Shown in pieces: positions 27,208-35,885 of a stretch of DNA of 64,000 bases (positions are counted from its first letter, which is position 1; each line of letters begins with the position of its first letter). This DNA is from Allobosea sp. GTDB lineage: Bacteria > Pseudomonadota > Alphaproteobacteria > Rhizobiales > Kaistiaceae. The DNA lies in assembly GCA_017307955.1 (NCBI GenBank), contig JAFKFV010000010.1, positions 248,001-312,000 of the forward strand, given 5' to 3'. A program made the translations under genes and the position numbers. Below the pieces are notes generated by a model. It saw nothing but the letters and a program-made list of their open reading frames with translations, was not told the DNA's origin and did not search any database.

Positions 27208-28682
27208 CGCTCGACGCTGTAGGGCTTCGCCGAAAGGCTGCGGCAGAAGCTCGTCACCGCCTCCTCGAGACGCTCCGCCACGGCCATGTCGGCCTGGTTG
27301 AGCGAGGCGATCGTCTCGCGCGCCGCCTCGGCCTTGCCGGCCAACGCCGCCATGTCGGACGCGAGATGGCGCCCGTCTCGGACGATGAAGCGGCCGTCGA
27401 CCATGACATGGCGCACGGCGGTCGCGTCCTCGACCAGCACGAGCTGGTTTGAGGGGTCGTTGACCGGCATCCAGTTCGGATGGTCGAGCGTCAGGAAGAC
27501 GATGTCGGCGCGCTTGCCGGGCTCGATGGCGCCGACATGGGAGAAGCCGGTCAGCCGCGCACCGCCCGCCGTTGCCGCCGCGATCACCTCGGGCGCGGAG
27601 AGCCACAGCCGGTGGTCGGGCTGGCGGACACAGGAGACCTGCTGCGCAGCGCGCATCGCCTCATACATGTTCTGATTGTCGGACGAGGTGGCGCCGTCGG
27701 TGCCGATACCGAGATTGACGCCGAGCTCCAGCATGCGGCGCGAATCCGCGATGCCGGCGCCGAGCCGCATATTGCTGCCCGCATTGTGCGAGACCGAGGC
27801 GCCATGATCGGCGAGGCGGCGCATGTCGTCGTCATCGAGCCAGACGCCATGCGCGACGGAGAAATGTGGGCCGATCAGTCCGAGCTCGTCGATATGGGCG
27901 ACCATCGACTTGCCCCAGAACTCCTTGGCCGCCAGCACCTGGACCTTGGATTCGCCGACATGGCTCTGCATCACCGTGTCGTAGTCGCGCACGAGGCGGT
28001 CCGAGCCGCGCATCAGCGCATCGGAGCAATGGGTCGGGATGGTCGGCGCGACGCCGAGCTTCACATGGTCGCGGTCATGCGGCCAGGCGGCCAGCGCCTC
28101 GCCCATCAGCCGCAGCACCTCGTCGGTCGCATCGGCGGCGTCGATCACAGAGAGGCGCTGCAGATCCGCCGGCAGGCTTTCGACGAGGCCGGGAATGGCG
28201 CGATAGAAGCTGATATCGGACAGCATCGGCGCCATGACGGCGCGGATGCCGGCGTCGCGATAGGCCTGGCCCATCGCGATCAGCTCTTCCGTCGTCGCCA
28301 CCGGCACGCCGAAGGTCAGGTCATAGGCGACCGTGCAGCCCTTCAGGGCCATCTCGACGGCGCCGAGATAGGTGTTGAGATATTTGATCTCGGCGCTCTG
28401 GTTGCCGAAGCGGCGCGGCGCCGCCATCAGCAGCATTTCGAGATTCCAGCGGTCGAGATAACCGCGCGTCAGCGCCCCGCTGCCATGGGTGTGGGAATTG
28501 ATCAGTCCCGGATGCATGAGGTGGCGCGACGCGTCGACGACCTCGGCCTCGGCCGGCGCCGCAAGGCCCGGCTCGCCGACTTCGAGAATGGCGCCATCCT
28601 TGACGAGGATGTCCTTGAACGGCGCCGCGCGGCCCGCGGCATCGAGCAGGCGGCCGCCGCGGATGATGGTGAGATGCGTCAT
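27144..28682 (-). CDS. Amidohydrolase family protein (TRZ/ATZ-type deaminase)
   Basis: A 512-residue metal-dependent amidohydrolase. The metal site HxH is at 64 and 66 (INSHTHGSG); further ligands are expected in MQSHVGES and VAHGVWLD, and GIGTDGATSSDNQNMYEAMR carries the catalytic Asp. This last motif is typical of the chlorohydrolase/guanine-deaminase/8-oxoguanine-deaminase subgroup. The C-terminus (IEPGKRADIVFLTLD) closes the small beta-sandwich domain. The substrate is probably an aminohydrolysable purine or triazine-like compound, but no pathway genes are adjacent. Its 3' end overlaps msrQ convergently by 64 bp. Confidence 0.88.
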   Translation of the reverse strand: MTHLTIIRGGRLLDAAGRAAPFKDILVKDGAILEVGEPGLAAPAEAEVVDASRHLMHPGLINSHTHGSGALTRGYLDRWNLEMLLMAAPRRFGNQSAEIKYLNTYLGAVEMALKGCTVAYDLTFGVPVATTEELIAMGQAYRDAGIRAVMAPMLSDISFYRAIPGLVESLPADLQRLSVIDAADATDEVLRLMGEALAAWPHDRDHVKLGVAPTIPTHCSDALMRGSDRLVRDYDTVMQSHVGESKVQVLAAKEFWGKSMVAHIDELGLIGPHFSVAHGVWLDDDDMRRLADHGASVSHNAGSNMRLGAGIADSRRMLELGVNLGIGTDGATSSDNQNMYEAMRAAQQVSCVRQPDHRLWLSAPEVIAAATAGGARLTGFSHVGAIEPGKRADIVFLTLDHPNWMPVNDPSNQLVLVEDATAVRHVMVDGRFIVRDGRHLASDMAALAGKAEAARETIASLNQADMAVAERLEEAVTSFCRSLSAKPYSVERYAAFPCRCETPEAGFAATPA

Positions 28683-28743
28683 GGGGATCCTGCAACGTCG
28701 TGTTCCGACCGATTAGAGCAGGATCAGCGGACGAGAGTAAGAG

Positions 28744-28875
28744 CCCTCACCCCCCTACCCTCTCCCTCAAGCGGGAGAGGGGGTTTGCCGGTGCCGGATG
28801 CAGCATCTCAGGACCATATCCAAGATCGATGCAGGCGCCCCCTCGCCCGCTTGCGGGAGAGGGCCGGGGTGAGGG
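28744..28875. repeat. Inverted pair of CCCTCACCC/CCCTCTCCC palindromic repeats
   Basis: Copy A (about 28744-28782) reads CCCTCACCC then CCCTCTCCCTCAAGCGGGAGAGGG; copy B (about 28840-28875) is the same unit in the opposite orientation, CCCTCGCCCGCTTGCGGGAGAGGG then GGGGTGAGGG. They flank about 57 bases of unrelated sequence in the gap between the start of the amidohydrolase and the end of epmB. The core palindrome matches the element at 9684-9707. Confidence 0.75.
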
Positions 28876-28894
28876 TCTTCGTAGCTCTCGGGAC

Positions 28895-29989
28895 CTAAAT
28901 CTCCACCCCGAACGGATAGGCGTGCACGCCGCCATTCGGGTCGGTGACCGTATCGTCGCCGACATAGTCGGGACCGACGGGGACCTTGCCGTAGCCGCCG
29001 GGGATGTCGAGGACATAGGTCGGCTGGGCGAGGCCCGAGAGGCGGCCGCGCAACGCGCGCATCAACGCCTGGCCCTCGGCGATCGAGGTGCGGAAATGCG
29101 CGGTCCCCGGCGCGAGATCGGCGTGGTGCAGGTAATAGGGCTTCACCCGCGCCTCGACGAAGGCGCGCATCAGCGCGGCCATGGTCTCCGGATCGTCGTT
29201 GATGCCCTTCAGGAGCACGCTCTGGCTGACGAGGACGATGCCGGCATCAGCGAGCCGCGCCAGCGCGTCGCGCGCCGCGGGCGTGAATTCGCGCGGATGA
29301 TTGGCATGCACGGCGACATAGACTGCCTTGCCGGTTGCCGCGAGCGCGCGGACCAGCGCGGCATCGACGCGGCCGGGATCGACGACCGGAATGCGCGAGT
29401 GGAAGCGCAGCACCTTCACATGCTCGATGGCGCGGAAGCGCTCCAGGAGCGCCCCGAGCCGGCGCGGCGCCGCCACCAGCGGGTCGCCGCCGGTGAAGAT
29501 CACCTCCCAGATCGCCGGCCGATCGGCGATATAGGCGAGCGCCGCCGCGAAGGCCTCGTCGCCGAGCAAAGTCGGGCCGCCCGGCCCGACCGTCTCGCGG
29601 CGGAAGCAGAAGCGGCAATAGACGGCGCAGGCATGGACGAGCTTCAGCAGCACCCGGTCGGGATAGCGATGGACGAGGCCGGGCAGCGGGCTGTGTGCAT
29701 CATCGCCGATCGGATCGGCGAGTTCGCCCGGCCGCGTCTCGAGTTCAGCCACGGACGGGATGAACTGCGCGGCGATCGGATCGGCGGGGTCGGCGGCGTC
29801 GATCAGCGCCGCGACATCGGGCGTCACCGCGACGGCATAGCGCTCCCCGACCTTCTCAAGCGCCGCCTGGTCAGCCGGCGCGACGAGGCCCGCCTCGACG
29901 AGCGCAGCGGCGCTCCTGAGCGTCGGGTGCGGCGCGATCGGGACGATATCGGACGTGGCCGGCTTGGTCATGGCCCTTCTTTCGGTCAT
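28895..29989 (-). CDS. epmB: EF-P beta-lysylation protein, lysine 2,3-aminomutase type
   Basis: Radical-SAM, PLP-dependent aminomutase expected to convert (S)-alpha-lysine to (R)-beta-lysine for EF-P modification. The 364-residue protein has the radical SAM cluster motif C-x3-C-x2-C at Cys121, Cys125 and Cys128 (HACAVYCRFCFRRE) and the GGDP loop (EVIFTGGDPL). It starts with an ATGA overlap on the epmA stop; ATG 29971, six codons in, has a close AGAAGG site and could be the true start. Direct pairing with epmA and divergent efp supports EpmB rather than catabolic lysine 2,3-aminomutase. Confidence 0.92.
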   Translation of the reverse strand: MTERRAMTKPATSDIVPIAPHPTLRSAAALVEAGLVAPADQAALEKVGERYAVAVTPDVAALIDAADPADPIAAQFIPSVAELETRPGELADPIGDDAHSPLPGLVHRYPDRVLLKLVHACAVYCRFCFRRETVGPGGPTLLGDEAFAAALAYIADRPAIWEVIFTGGDPLVAAPRRLGALLERFRAIEHVKVLRFHSRIPVVDPGRVDAALVRALAATGKAVYVAVHANHPREFTPAARDALARLADAGIVLVSQSVLLKGINDDPETMAALMRAFVEARVKPYYLHHADLAPGTAHFRTSIAEGQALMRALRGRLSGLAQPTYVLDIPGGYGKVPVGPDYVGDDTVTDPNGGVHAYPFGVEI

Positions 29990-31044
29990 CGCGTCGCGGG
30001 TGTCCAGACGACGAGATCGAGCCGCGGCGCGCCTGTCGCCAGCATCACCAGCCGGTCGAAGCCGAGCGCGATGCCGGAGGCCTCGGGCATGATCGCAAGC
30101 GCCGCGAGGAACTCCTCGTCGAGCGGATAGCGCTCGCCATATATGCGCTCCTTCTCGTCCATGTCGGCGATGAAGCGGCGGCGCTGCTCGGCAGGATCCG
30201 TCAGTTCGCCGAAGCCATTGGCGAGTTCGACGCCGCAGGCATAGAGCTCGAAGCGCTCGGCGACGCGAGGATCGCGCGGGCTCCGCCTTGCGAGCGCCGC
30301 TTCGGCGATCGGATATTCATCGAGAATGGTCGCGCGGCCGATGCCGAGATGGGGCTCGACGCGTTCGGAGATCACGCGGCTGAAGATGTCGCCCCAGTCG
30401 TCGTCGGCGGCAACGCGAAGGCCGGCCTTCTCCGCGGCGGAGGCGAGCGCGCCGCGATCGGTGCCGCCCGAGGCGTCGACCGTCGCGAGGAGATCGATGC
30501 CGGCATGGCGGGCGAAAGCGTCGGCGACGCTGAGACGCTCCGGCTCCGCGAACGGATCACAGGTCCGGCCGCGATGGGACAGCACGGACGCGCCGGCGGC
30601 CCGCGCCGCCTCGGCGAGCAGCGCGGCGCAATCCGCCATCAGCGCGGTATAGGGCGCGCGGGCGCGGTACCATTCGAGCATCGCGAATTCATTGGCGTGG
30701 CGCGGACCGTGCTCGCGGTTCCGGAACACGGGGCTAAGCGTGAAAATGCGCTCCTCGCCGGCCGCGAGCAGCTTCTTGGCCGCAAATTCCGGCGAGGTGT
30801 GCAGATAAAGCGTCTCACGCGTCCCGTCCGGGTCGATCCGCTCGGTGGCGAAGGCGGAGAGATGCGTCTCGTTGCCGGGCGAAACCTGCAGGATGGCGCA
30901 TTCGACCTCGGTGAAGCCCTCGCCGACGAACCATGCGAGGGTCGCCGCCTTGATGCGTCCGCGCGCGAGAAGATGCGGCCGGCGGTCGGCGTGGACATGC
31001 GGCGTCCACCAGGGCGAGGCGTGTTCGGTCACTCGGTCAGTCAT
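29986..31044 (-). CDS. epmA: EF-P (R)-beta-lysine ligase
   Basis: Class II lysyl-tRNA-synthetase paralogue (GenX/PoxA) lacking the anticodon-binding domain; it adenylates beta-lysine and attaches it to EF-P. The 352-residue protein has aaRS motif 2 ([20 protein letters not shown], then MLEWYRA) and motif 3 ([17 protein letters not shown]). ATG 31044 gives the family N-terminus; the frame runs further up to 31158 but that part is not conserved-looking. It is the first gene of the epmA-epmB pair and divergent from efp across 221 bp. Confidence 0.95.
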   Translation of the reverse strand: MTDRVTEHASPWWTPHVHADRRPHLLARGRIKAATLAWFVGEGFTEVECAILQVSPGNETHLSAFATERIDPDGTRETLYLHTSPEFAAKKLLAAGEERIFTLSPVFRNREHGPRHANEFAMLEWYRARAPYTALMADCAALLAEAARAAGASVLSHRGRTCDPFAEPERLSVADAFARHAGIDLLATVDASGGTDRGALASAAEKAGLRVAADDDWGDIFSRVISERVEPHLGIGRATILDEYPIAEAALARRSPRDPRVAERFELYACGVELANGFGELTDPAEQRRRFIADMDEKERIYGERYPLDEEFLAALAIMPEASGIALGFDRLVMLATGAPRLDLVVWTPATR

Positions 31045-31151
31045 GGGACGATCCGCGGCAAGGCCGGAGGGGCCGGCGCTTGCCTTTCGCGTTCTCTGCC
31101 GCCGAACCGCCGGCGAAGCAAGGCTCCGCGGCGGGTCCGCTGCACTTTGGA

Positions 31152-31180
31152 CTGGCAAGCGCGGGCGGAATCGCTATGTT
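31152..31180 (+). promoter_or_regulatory. Candidate efp promoter
   Basis: CTGGCA and TATGTT are separated by 17 bases in the epmA-efp divergent region, each matching four of six consensus positions. It would give a leader of about 80 nt. No competing element of equal quality was seen. Confidence 0.4.
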
Positions 31181-31265
31181 GCGCGCCATTCGCGCGCCCG
31201 TCATCGGCGCGACGCCACTCATGAAGCGCCCCGCGGCGGGTGCCACAGTCAAGGACCGGACACCC

Positions 31266-31832
31266 GTGAAAGTCATCGCCAGCCAGATCCGCAAGGGCAA
31301 TATCATCGAGATCGACGGCAAGCTCTATGCCGTGCTGATCGCCGAGAGCTTCCACCCCGGCAAGGGCACGCCGACGACGCAGATCGACATGCGCCGCCTC
31401 TCCGACGGCGTGAAGATCTCGAACCGCTACAAGACCACCGAGCAGGTCGAGCGCGCCTTCGTGGAAGACCGGGACTATTCGTACCTGTTCCAGGACGGCG
31501 AAGGCTTCACCTTCATGAACACCGAGAACTACGACCAGATCATCGTCTCCAAGGACGTGGTCGGCGACTCGGCGCCCTATCTCCAGGAAGGCATGGTCGT
31601 CCGCCTCGCGATCTTCGAGGAACAGGCCGTCTCGATCACCCTGCCGCAGCGCGTGACGCTCGAGGTCGTCGAGACCGAGCCGGTCACCAAGGGCCAGACC
31701 GCCTCGGCCTCGTACAAGCCGGCAACGCTCTCGAACGGCGTGCGCACGACCGTTCCGCCGCATATCGAGGCCGGCACGCGCATCGTCGTGATGACCGAGG
31801 ACGGCTCCTATGTGGAGCGCGCCAAGGACTGA
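31266..31832 (+). CDS. efp: Elongation factor P
   Basis: Relieves ribosome stalling at polyproline stretches. The start is GTG 31266: translation from it gives exactly the family N-terminus ([12 protein letters not shown], initiating as Met) and 188 residues, the normal length; upstream ATG codons in frame would add an unrelated extension. AAGGA lies about 10 bases upstream. The three-domain fold ends in VEVERAKD-like YVERAKD. The modification loop FHPGKGTP places the acceptor Lys at residue 33, which fits the EpmA/EpmB pair encoded divergently. No epmC hydroxylase gene is seen. Confidence 0.98.
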   Translation: MKVIASQIRKGNIIEIDGKLYAVLIAESFHPGKGTPTTQIDMRRLSDGVKISNRYKTTEQVERAFVEDRDYSYLFQDGEGFTFMNTENYDQIIVSKDVVGDSAPYLQEGMVVRLAIFEEQAVSITLPQRVTLEVVETEPVTKGQTASASYKPATLSNGVRTTVPPHIEAGTRIVVMTEDGSYVERAKD

Positions 31833-31857
31833 TCCGCCGATCATCCGAAGCTTCCGG

Positions 31858-31893
31858 AAAGACCCCGCTCCGACCCGGCGCGGGGTCTTTTCG
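31858..31893 (+). terminator. Rho-independent terminator of efp
   Basis: AAAGACCCCGC pairs with GCGGGGTCTTT across an 11-nt loop and is followed by TTTTCGTTT, 26 bases after the efp stop. A strong intrinsic terminator. Confidence 0.9.
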
Positions 31894-32091
31894 TTTGGAG
31901 CCCGCCGCGCGGTAACCAAAGAGGACGAACCGCCCGGCCGCCCCCTGCCCGGACGCGTCAAAATGTTGTACTGACGTTAAGCTAGCCTTGAGGATAACGA
32001 ATTCTTCAGGCGTCGCGCGCATGAACTGGCGGCGACGCATTGCAGCGCCGGCGTGGGGACGGGAAACGCAGCAAATGGGGAGTCATCGCGC

Positions 32092-33660
32092 GTGACCTGG
32101 CGAGCGGCCATCGAGCTGTCGGTCGTGCTGATCCTGACTGGCTGCGTCTATCTGCTCCTCTCAGCGTTCCGTCTCGTTCCCGGCGGCGCCGGTTTCCTGG
32201 ATACGCGCGGCGAGGTCATCGCCACCACGGCGGTCTTCGCTGGTGCCTCGATCGCGCTCGTCGTGCTGCGCCGCTTCAGCCAGCTGGCATCCCGCCTCGA
32301 CGAGGCGCTCAACCGCGAGAAGCAGCTCGGCCTTCTCTCGCAGATCGATCCTCTGACGCGCATCCTGAACCGCGCCGCCTTCCTCGCCGAGCTGGAGCGG
32401 GCCATCGAACGCCGCCGCGCCGGCGGGACGCCCTTCGCGCTGCTCACCATCGATCTCGACCGCTTCCGCAACGTCAATCACCTGCACGGCCACGGCGTCG
32501 GCGACATGCTGCTCGTCGAGGTCGCGCGGCGGCTCGGCACCTTCCAGACGATCGGGACCACCATCGCGCGTCTCGGCGGCGACGAGTTCGGCCTCCTGAT
32601 CGAGAACGAGACGGTCGTCGACCTGTCGCGCCGCGTTGCCCGGCGGCTGATCGACAGCATCGCGGCGCCTGTCTGGGTGCCGCAGGGCGTGCTCTCGATC
32701 GGCGCCACGATCGGCATCGCGACCTCGGAACTCGCCGAATCCAATGCCGAAGACCTCCTGCGCGCGGCGAATATCGCCCTCGGCGAGGCCAAGCAGGGCG
32801 GCCGCGGCACCTTCTATTATTTCGAGGCGAGCATGGGCGAGGCGCTGCGCCGGCGCTCGACGCTCGAGACCGATCTCCGCCGCGCCATTTCGTCGGGCGA
32901 GATCGTGCCCTTCTACCAGCCGCTCGTGGCGCTGGAGGACGGGCGGCTCACCGGCTTCGAGGTGTTGGCGCGCTGGGATCATCCGCGCTACGGCCTCATC
33001 CAGCCGGCGGCGTTCATCCCGATGGCGGAGGAACTCGGACGGGTCGGCGATCTCTTCTACCGCATCCTCGCCAGCGCCTGCGCCGACGCCAAGACCTGGC
33101 CGGCGGAGCTGGGCCTCTCGGTCAATGTCTCGCCGACGCAGTTCGCCGAGCCGCAATTCGCCTCACGGATCCTCGCGATCATCGGCAGCGCCGGCCTTGC
33201 CCCGCACCGGCTGGAACTCGAGATCACAGAAAACGCCCTGGTCGACGAGGTCGCCTCGGCCAAGCTGATGCTGACCGCGCTGCGCGACGCCGGCGTCGCG
33301 GTCGCGCTCGACGATTTCGGCACCGGCTATTCCAGCCTTCGCCATCTGAACGACCTTCCGATAGATCGCCTCAAGATCGACCGCCTGTTCCTCGAAGGCG
33401 CGCGGCAGAATATCGAGAACTGGAAGATCGTGCGCGCCATCGTGCAGCTCGCGCATTCGCTCGACATGGAGACGACGGCGGAGGGCATCGAGATCGCCGA
33501 CGTCGCCGAGATCCTGCGCGATGTCGGCTGCGACATCGGCCAGGGCTATCTGTTCGGGAAGCCGCTCTCCTCGGCCGCCACGGCCGCCTGGCTCAACGAT
33601 ATCCGCCTCGGCCATGTCAGCCTTGGCAATGGCGCGGGGGCGCCGCGGCTGGCCAACTGA
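32092..33660 (+). CDS. Membrane-anchored GGDEF-EAL protein (c-di-GMP turnover)
   Basis: A 522-residue cyclic-di-GMP signalling protein. Two N-terminal transmembrane helices (IELSVVLILTGCVYLLLSAF and VIATTAVFAGASIALVVL) anchor it with no sizeable periplasmic domain. The GGDEF domain retains the active motif ARLGGDEF but no RxxD inhibitory site five residues before it. The EAL domain reads EVL in place of EAL (FEVLARWDHP) yet keeps NVSPTQF, EITENAL, DDFGTGYSSL and KIDRLF, so phosphodiesterase activity is plausible. The start is a GTG at 32092 preceded by GGGGAG; another in-frame GTG at 32053 is possible. Converges on cysS. Confidence 0.92.
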   Translation: MTWRAAIELSVVLILTGCVYLLLSAFRLVPGGAGFLDTRGEVIATTAVFAGASIALVVLRRFSQLASRLDEALNREKQLGLLSQIDPLTRILNRAAFLAELERAIERRRAGGTPFALLTIDLDRFRNVNHLHGHGVGDMLLVEVARRLGTFQTIGTTIARLGGDEFGLLIENETVVDLSRRVARRLIDSIAAPVWVPQGVLSIGATIGIATSELAESNAEDLLRAANIALGEAKQGGRGTFYYFEASMGEALRRRSTLETDLRRAISSGEIVPFYQPLVALEDGRLTGFEVLARWDHPRYGLIQPAAFIPMAEELGRVGDLFYRILASACADAKTWPAELGLSVNVSPTQFAEPQFASRILAIIGSAGLAPHRLELEITENALVDEVASAKLMLTALRDAGVAVALDDFGTGYSSLRHLNDLPIDRLKIDRLFLEGARQNIENWKIVRAIVQLAHSLDMETTAEGIEIADVAEILRDVGCDIGQGYLFGKPLSSAATAAWLNDIRLGHVSLGNGAGAPRLAN

Positions 33661-33675
33661 CCGCCGCGGCCGCCG

Positions 33676-35289
33676 CTATTTCGGCTCCCAGCTCGTCACG
33701 ATCTCGCCGGACACCGGATCCTTCGCGTCCTTGAGCGCGATGCCCATCTCGTCGAGCTCGGCCCGGATGCGGTCGGCTTCCTTGAAGTTCTTCACGCGCC
33801 GCGCCCCGAGCCGGGCGGCGATGAGCTGGCCGATTTCCTCGACATCGAGACCGAGCGCCTCCGCCTCGCGCAGCTTCAGCGTCTCGTCGAAGGCGGCCGA
33901 GGCGTCGTTGCTGATCCGCTCGAACTCGTCGGGATCGATCACGGTGCGGCTCGCGGCGAGGATCGTCGCATCGAGTTCCTCGCGGAGGATCGCGTTGCCT
34001 TCCGTGCAGTCGTCGACGAGACGGCCGAAGCCGAGCAGCACCAGCGAGCCGGCAAGCCTGTCCGCCGCCTCGCGGCGCCGCGCCGGGGACGCCGACGATC
34101 GGGCCTCCGACGCCAGCCGCCAGATTTCGGCGAGCGCCAACGGCGTGTTGAGATCGTCCTCGAGCGCCTCGATGACGGCGTCGGCCGGCTCACCCTCGAC
34201 GGCGGCGCGCAGCGCACGGCGCAGATTGTCGATCTCGACCGTCGATTCCGCGAGGCCCTTCTCGGTCCAGTCGATCGGCTGGCGATAGTGAGCCTTCAGC
34301 ATGGTCAACCGCGCGATCTCGCCCGGGAAGCGCTGGTCGGCCAGCTTCTCCATGACCTCGCGGATGGTGACGAAGTTGCCGAGGCTCTTCGACATCTTCT
34401 CGCCTTCGACCTGCAGGAAGCCGTTATGCATCCAGATATTGGCCATCCGATCGCTGCCGAAAGCGCAGCAGGTCTGGGCGATCTCGTTCTCGTGATGCGG
34501 GAAGACGAGGTCGATGCCGCCGCCATGGATGTCGAAGACGTTCCTGGTCGGGTCGTCGCAGGAGAGCCCGCCGCCGAAGGGCTCCAGCAGCCGCGCCATG
34601 GACATGGCCGAGCACTCGATATGCCATCCGGGCCGCCCACGCCCTTCGACGCCGGCCGGTGACGGCCAGCCGGGCTCTTCATCGCTCGACGGCTTCCACA
34701 AGACGAAATCGGTCGCGTCGCGCTTGTAGGGCGCGACATCGACGCGGGCGCCGGCGATCATCTCGTCGAGCGACCGGCGCGCGAGAGCGCCATAGCGCGG
34801 CACGCCCGGCAGGCTGTCCATTGCCGCAGGCGAGAAGAGCACATGGCCTTCGGCAACATAGGCGACGCCCTTCTCGACGAGGCGCTCGATCAGCGCCTTC
34901 ATGGCATTGATATGCTCGGTGGCGCGCGGCTGCTCGGTCGGCTCGAGGCAACCGAGCGCGGCGACATCGGCCTGGAACTGCGCGTTCGTCTTCTCGGTCA
35001 CGATGCGGATGGCATCGTTGAGCGGCAGGCCGGGATATTCGGCCGCGGCGCGCGCGTTGATCTTGTCGTCGACGTCGGTGATGTTGCGGACATAGACGAC
35101 ATGCCGCGCGCCATAGCGGTGGCGCAGCAGGCGATAGAGCAGATCGAAGACGATCACCGGCCGCGCATTGCCGATATGGGCGAAGTCGTAGACCGTCGGG
35201 CCGCAGACATACATCCGCACATGCCGCGGATCGATCGGCACCAGGGTCTCGCGTTCCTTGGTGAGCGTGTTGTGGAGGCGGAGCGTCAT
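33676..35289 (-). CDS. cysS: Cysteinyl-tRNA synthetase
   Basis: Class I aminoacyl-tRNA synthetase. The 537-residue length is longer than the E. coli enzyme (461), with extra sequence in the connective part ([20 protein letters not shown]) as often seen in alphaproteobacteria. The zinc-site Cys is in [17 protein letters not shown], which also carries the HIGN version of the HIGH motif. KMSKS is intact ([12 protein letters not shown]), as are [10 protein letters not shown] and [10 protein letters not shown]. It is monocistronic, with no T-box-like leader visible in the upstream gap. Confidence 0.98.
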   Translation of the reverse strand: MTLRLHNTLTKERETLVPIDPRHVRMYVCGPTVYDFAHIGNARPVIVFDLLYRLLRHRYGARHVVYVRNITDVDDKINARAAAEYPGLPLNDAIRIVTEKTNAQFQADVAALGCLEPTEQPRATEHINAMKALIERLVEKGVAYVAEGHVLFSPAAMDSLPGVPRYGALARRSLDEMIAGARVDVAPYKRDATDFVLWKPSSDEEPGWPSPAGVEGRGRPGWHIECSAMSMARLLEPFGGGLSCDDPTRNVFDIHGGGIDLVFPHHENEIAQTCCAFGSDRMANIWMHNGFLQVEGEKMSKSLGNFVTIREVMEKLADQRFPGEIARLTMLKAHYRQPIDWTEKGLAESTVEIDNLRRALRAAVEGEPADAVIEALEDDLNTPLALAEIWRLASEARSSASPARRREAADRLAGSLVLLGFGRLVDDCTEGNAILREELDATILAASRTVIDPDEFERISNDASAAFDETLKLREAEALGLDVEEIGQLIAARLGARRVKNFKEADRIRAELDEMGIALKDAKDPVSGEIVTSWEPK

Positions 35290-35529
35290 CGGATGCCCGG
35301 TCTTCTCGCTGCTGCGTTCAGGTTCTTCCGCGCGACAAGGCGCGGATCAGGCGTCGGCCCGGTCAGGCCGCCGGCAAGCCGCAGCAACAGAGGCAATCGA
35401 GACGCTTCAGGACCCACATGCGAAGGGTGATGCAGCATTCCGAAAGGGGCGTCAAGACGGCGCGGCGCCTGTGGGCGGCGGGGCCGATGCCTACAATTTT
35501 AATCAAATGACAATGAATCCAAACGATAT
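35290..35529. other. Non-coding gap upstream of cysS, no recognised element
   Basis: The gap between the divergent cysS and small-peptide genes totals 323 bp. This 240-bp part contains the presumed cysS promoter, which I could not place, and ends in an AT-rich stretch (about 35497-35535) that stands out in the GC-rich background. No ORF or RNA fold was recognised. Confidence 0.5.
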
Positions 35530-35578
35530 CTGAACGGGCATTTCAGGGCCGGTTCAGCCGCGGTCTGCCAGGGTTCAG
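35530..35578 (+). promoter_or_regulatory. Helically phased TTCAG direct repeats, probable operator
   Basis: TTCAG occurs at 35542, 35553 and 35574, i.e. spaced by 11 and 21 bases (one and two helical turns), preceded by an inverted copy CTGAA at 35530. It follows an AT-rich stretch and ends 35 bases before the start of the small secreted-peptide gene. Direct repeats with 11-bp periodicity are the usual binding pattern of OmpR/PhoB-family response regulators. The regulator is unknown. Confidence 0.5.
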
Positions 35579-35612
35579 CGCATCGACACGGCCCCAGATG
35601 GAGTTGCGTATC

Positions 35613-35792
35613 ATGGCTACCCGTTCCTTCTTCGCGATCACGCTGTTCGCCACTCTGGTCGGCATCGGCATGGCCGAATTGGTCCGGCCGTCGCTGCATG
35701 ACGAAATCCGCGATCCGCGCGGCTCCATGATCGGCCTCTGCGTCAATGCCGGCATCGGCTGCGGCGTGATCGGCCGGCAGGCGGCCTTCTGA
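35613..35792 (+). CDS. Small exported or membrane peptide, unknown function
   Basis: A 59-residue ORF starting MATRSFFAITLFATLVGIGM: a basic residue followed by a hydrophobic stretch that reads as a signal peptide or single membrane helix. The rest is short and polar, with two Cys (GLCVNAGIGCGVIG) that could form a disulfide. Codon third positions are strongly G/C as in neighbouring genes, and GGAG lies 10 bases before ATG 35613, which supports real coding. No family recognised. It lies alone between cysS and maeB behind a phased-repeat regulatory region. Confidence 0.6.
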   Translation: MATRSFFAITLFATLVGIGMAELVRPSLHDEIRDPRGSMIGLCVNAGIGCGVIGRQAAF

Positions 35793-35885
35793 GGCAAGCG
35801 AAGGCTCGCCCACGGGCTGCCGCTGTTGTAGAGGTGGGCCGAGCCGCGACGCGGCGCCCACCCGACGAGACAACGCAGGCACATC

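Noticed and set aside
35290..35529. T-box or other leader RNA for cysS
   Set aside because: No T-box sequence or specifier-loop-like structure was seen, and T-boxes are not expected in alphaproteobacteria.
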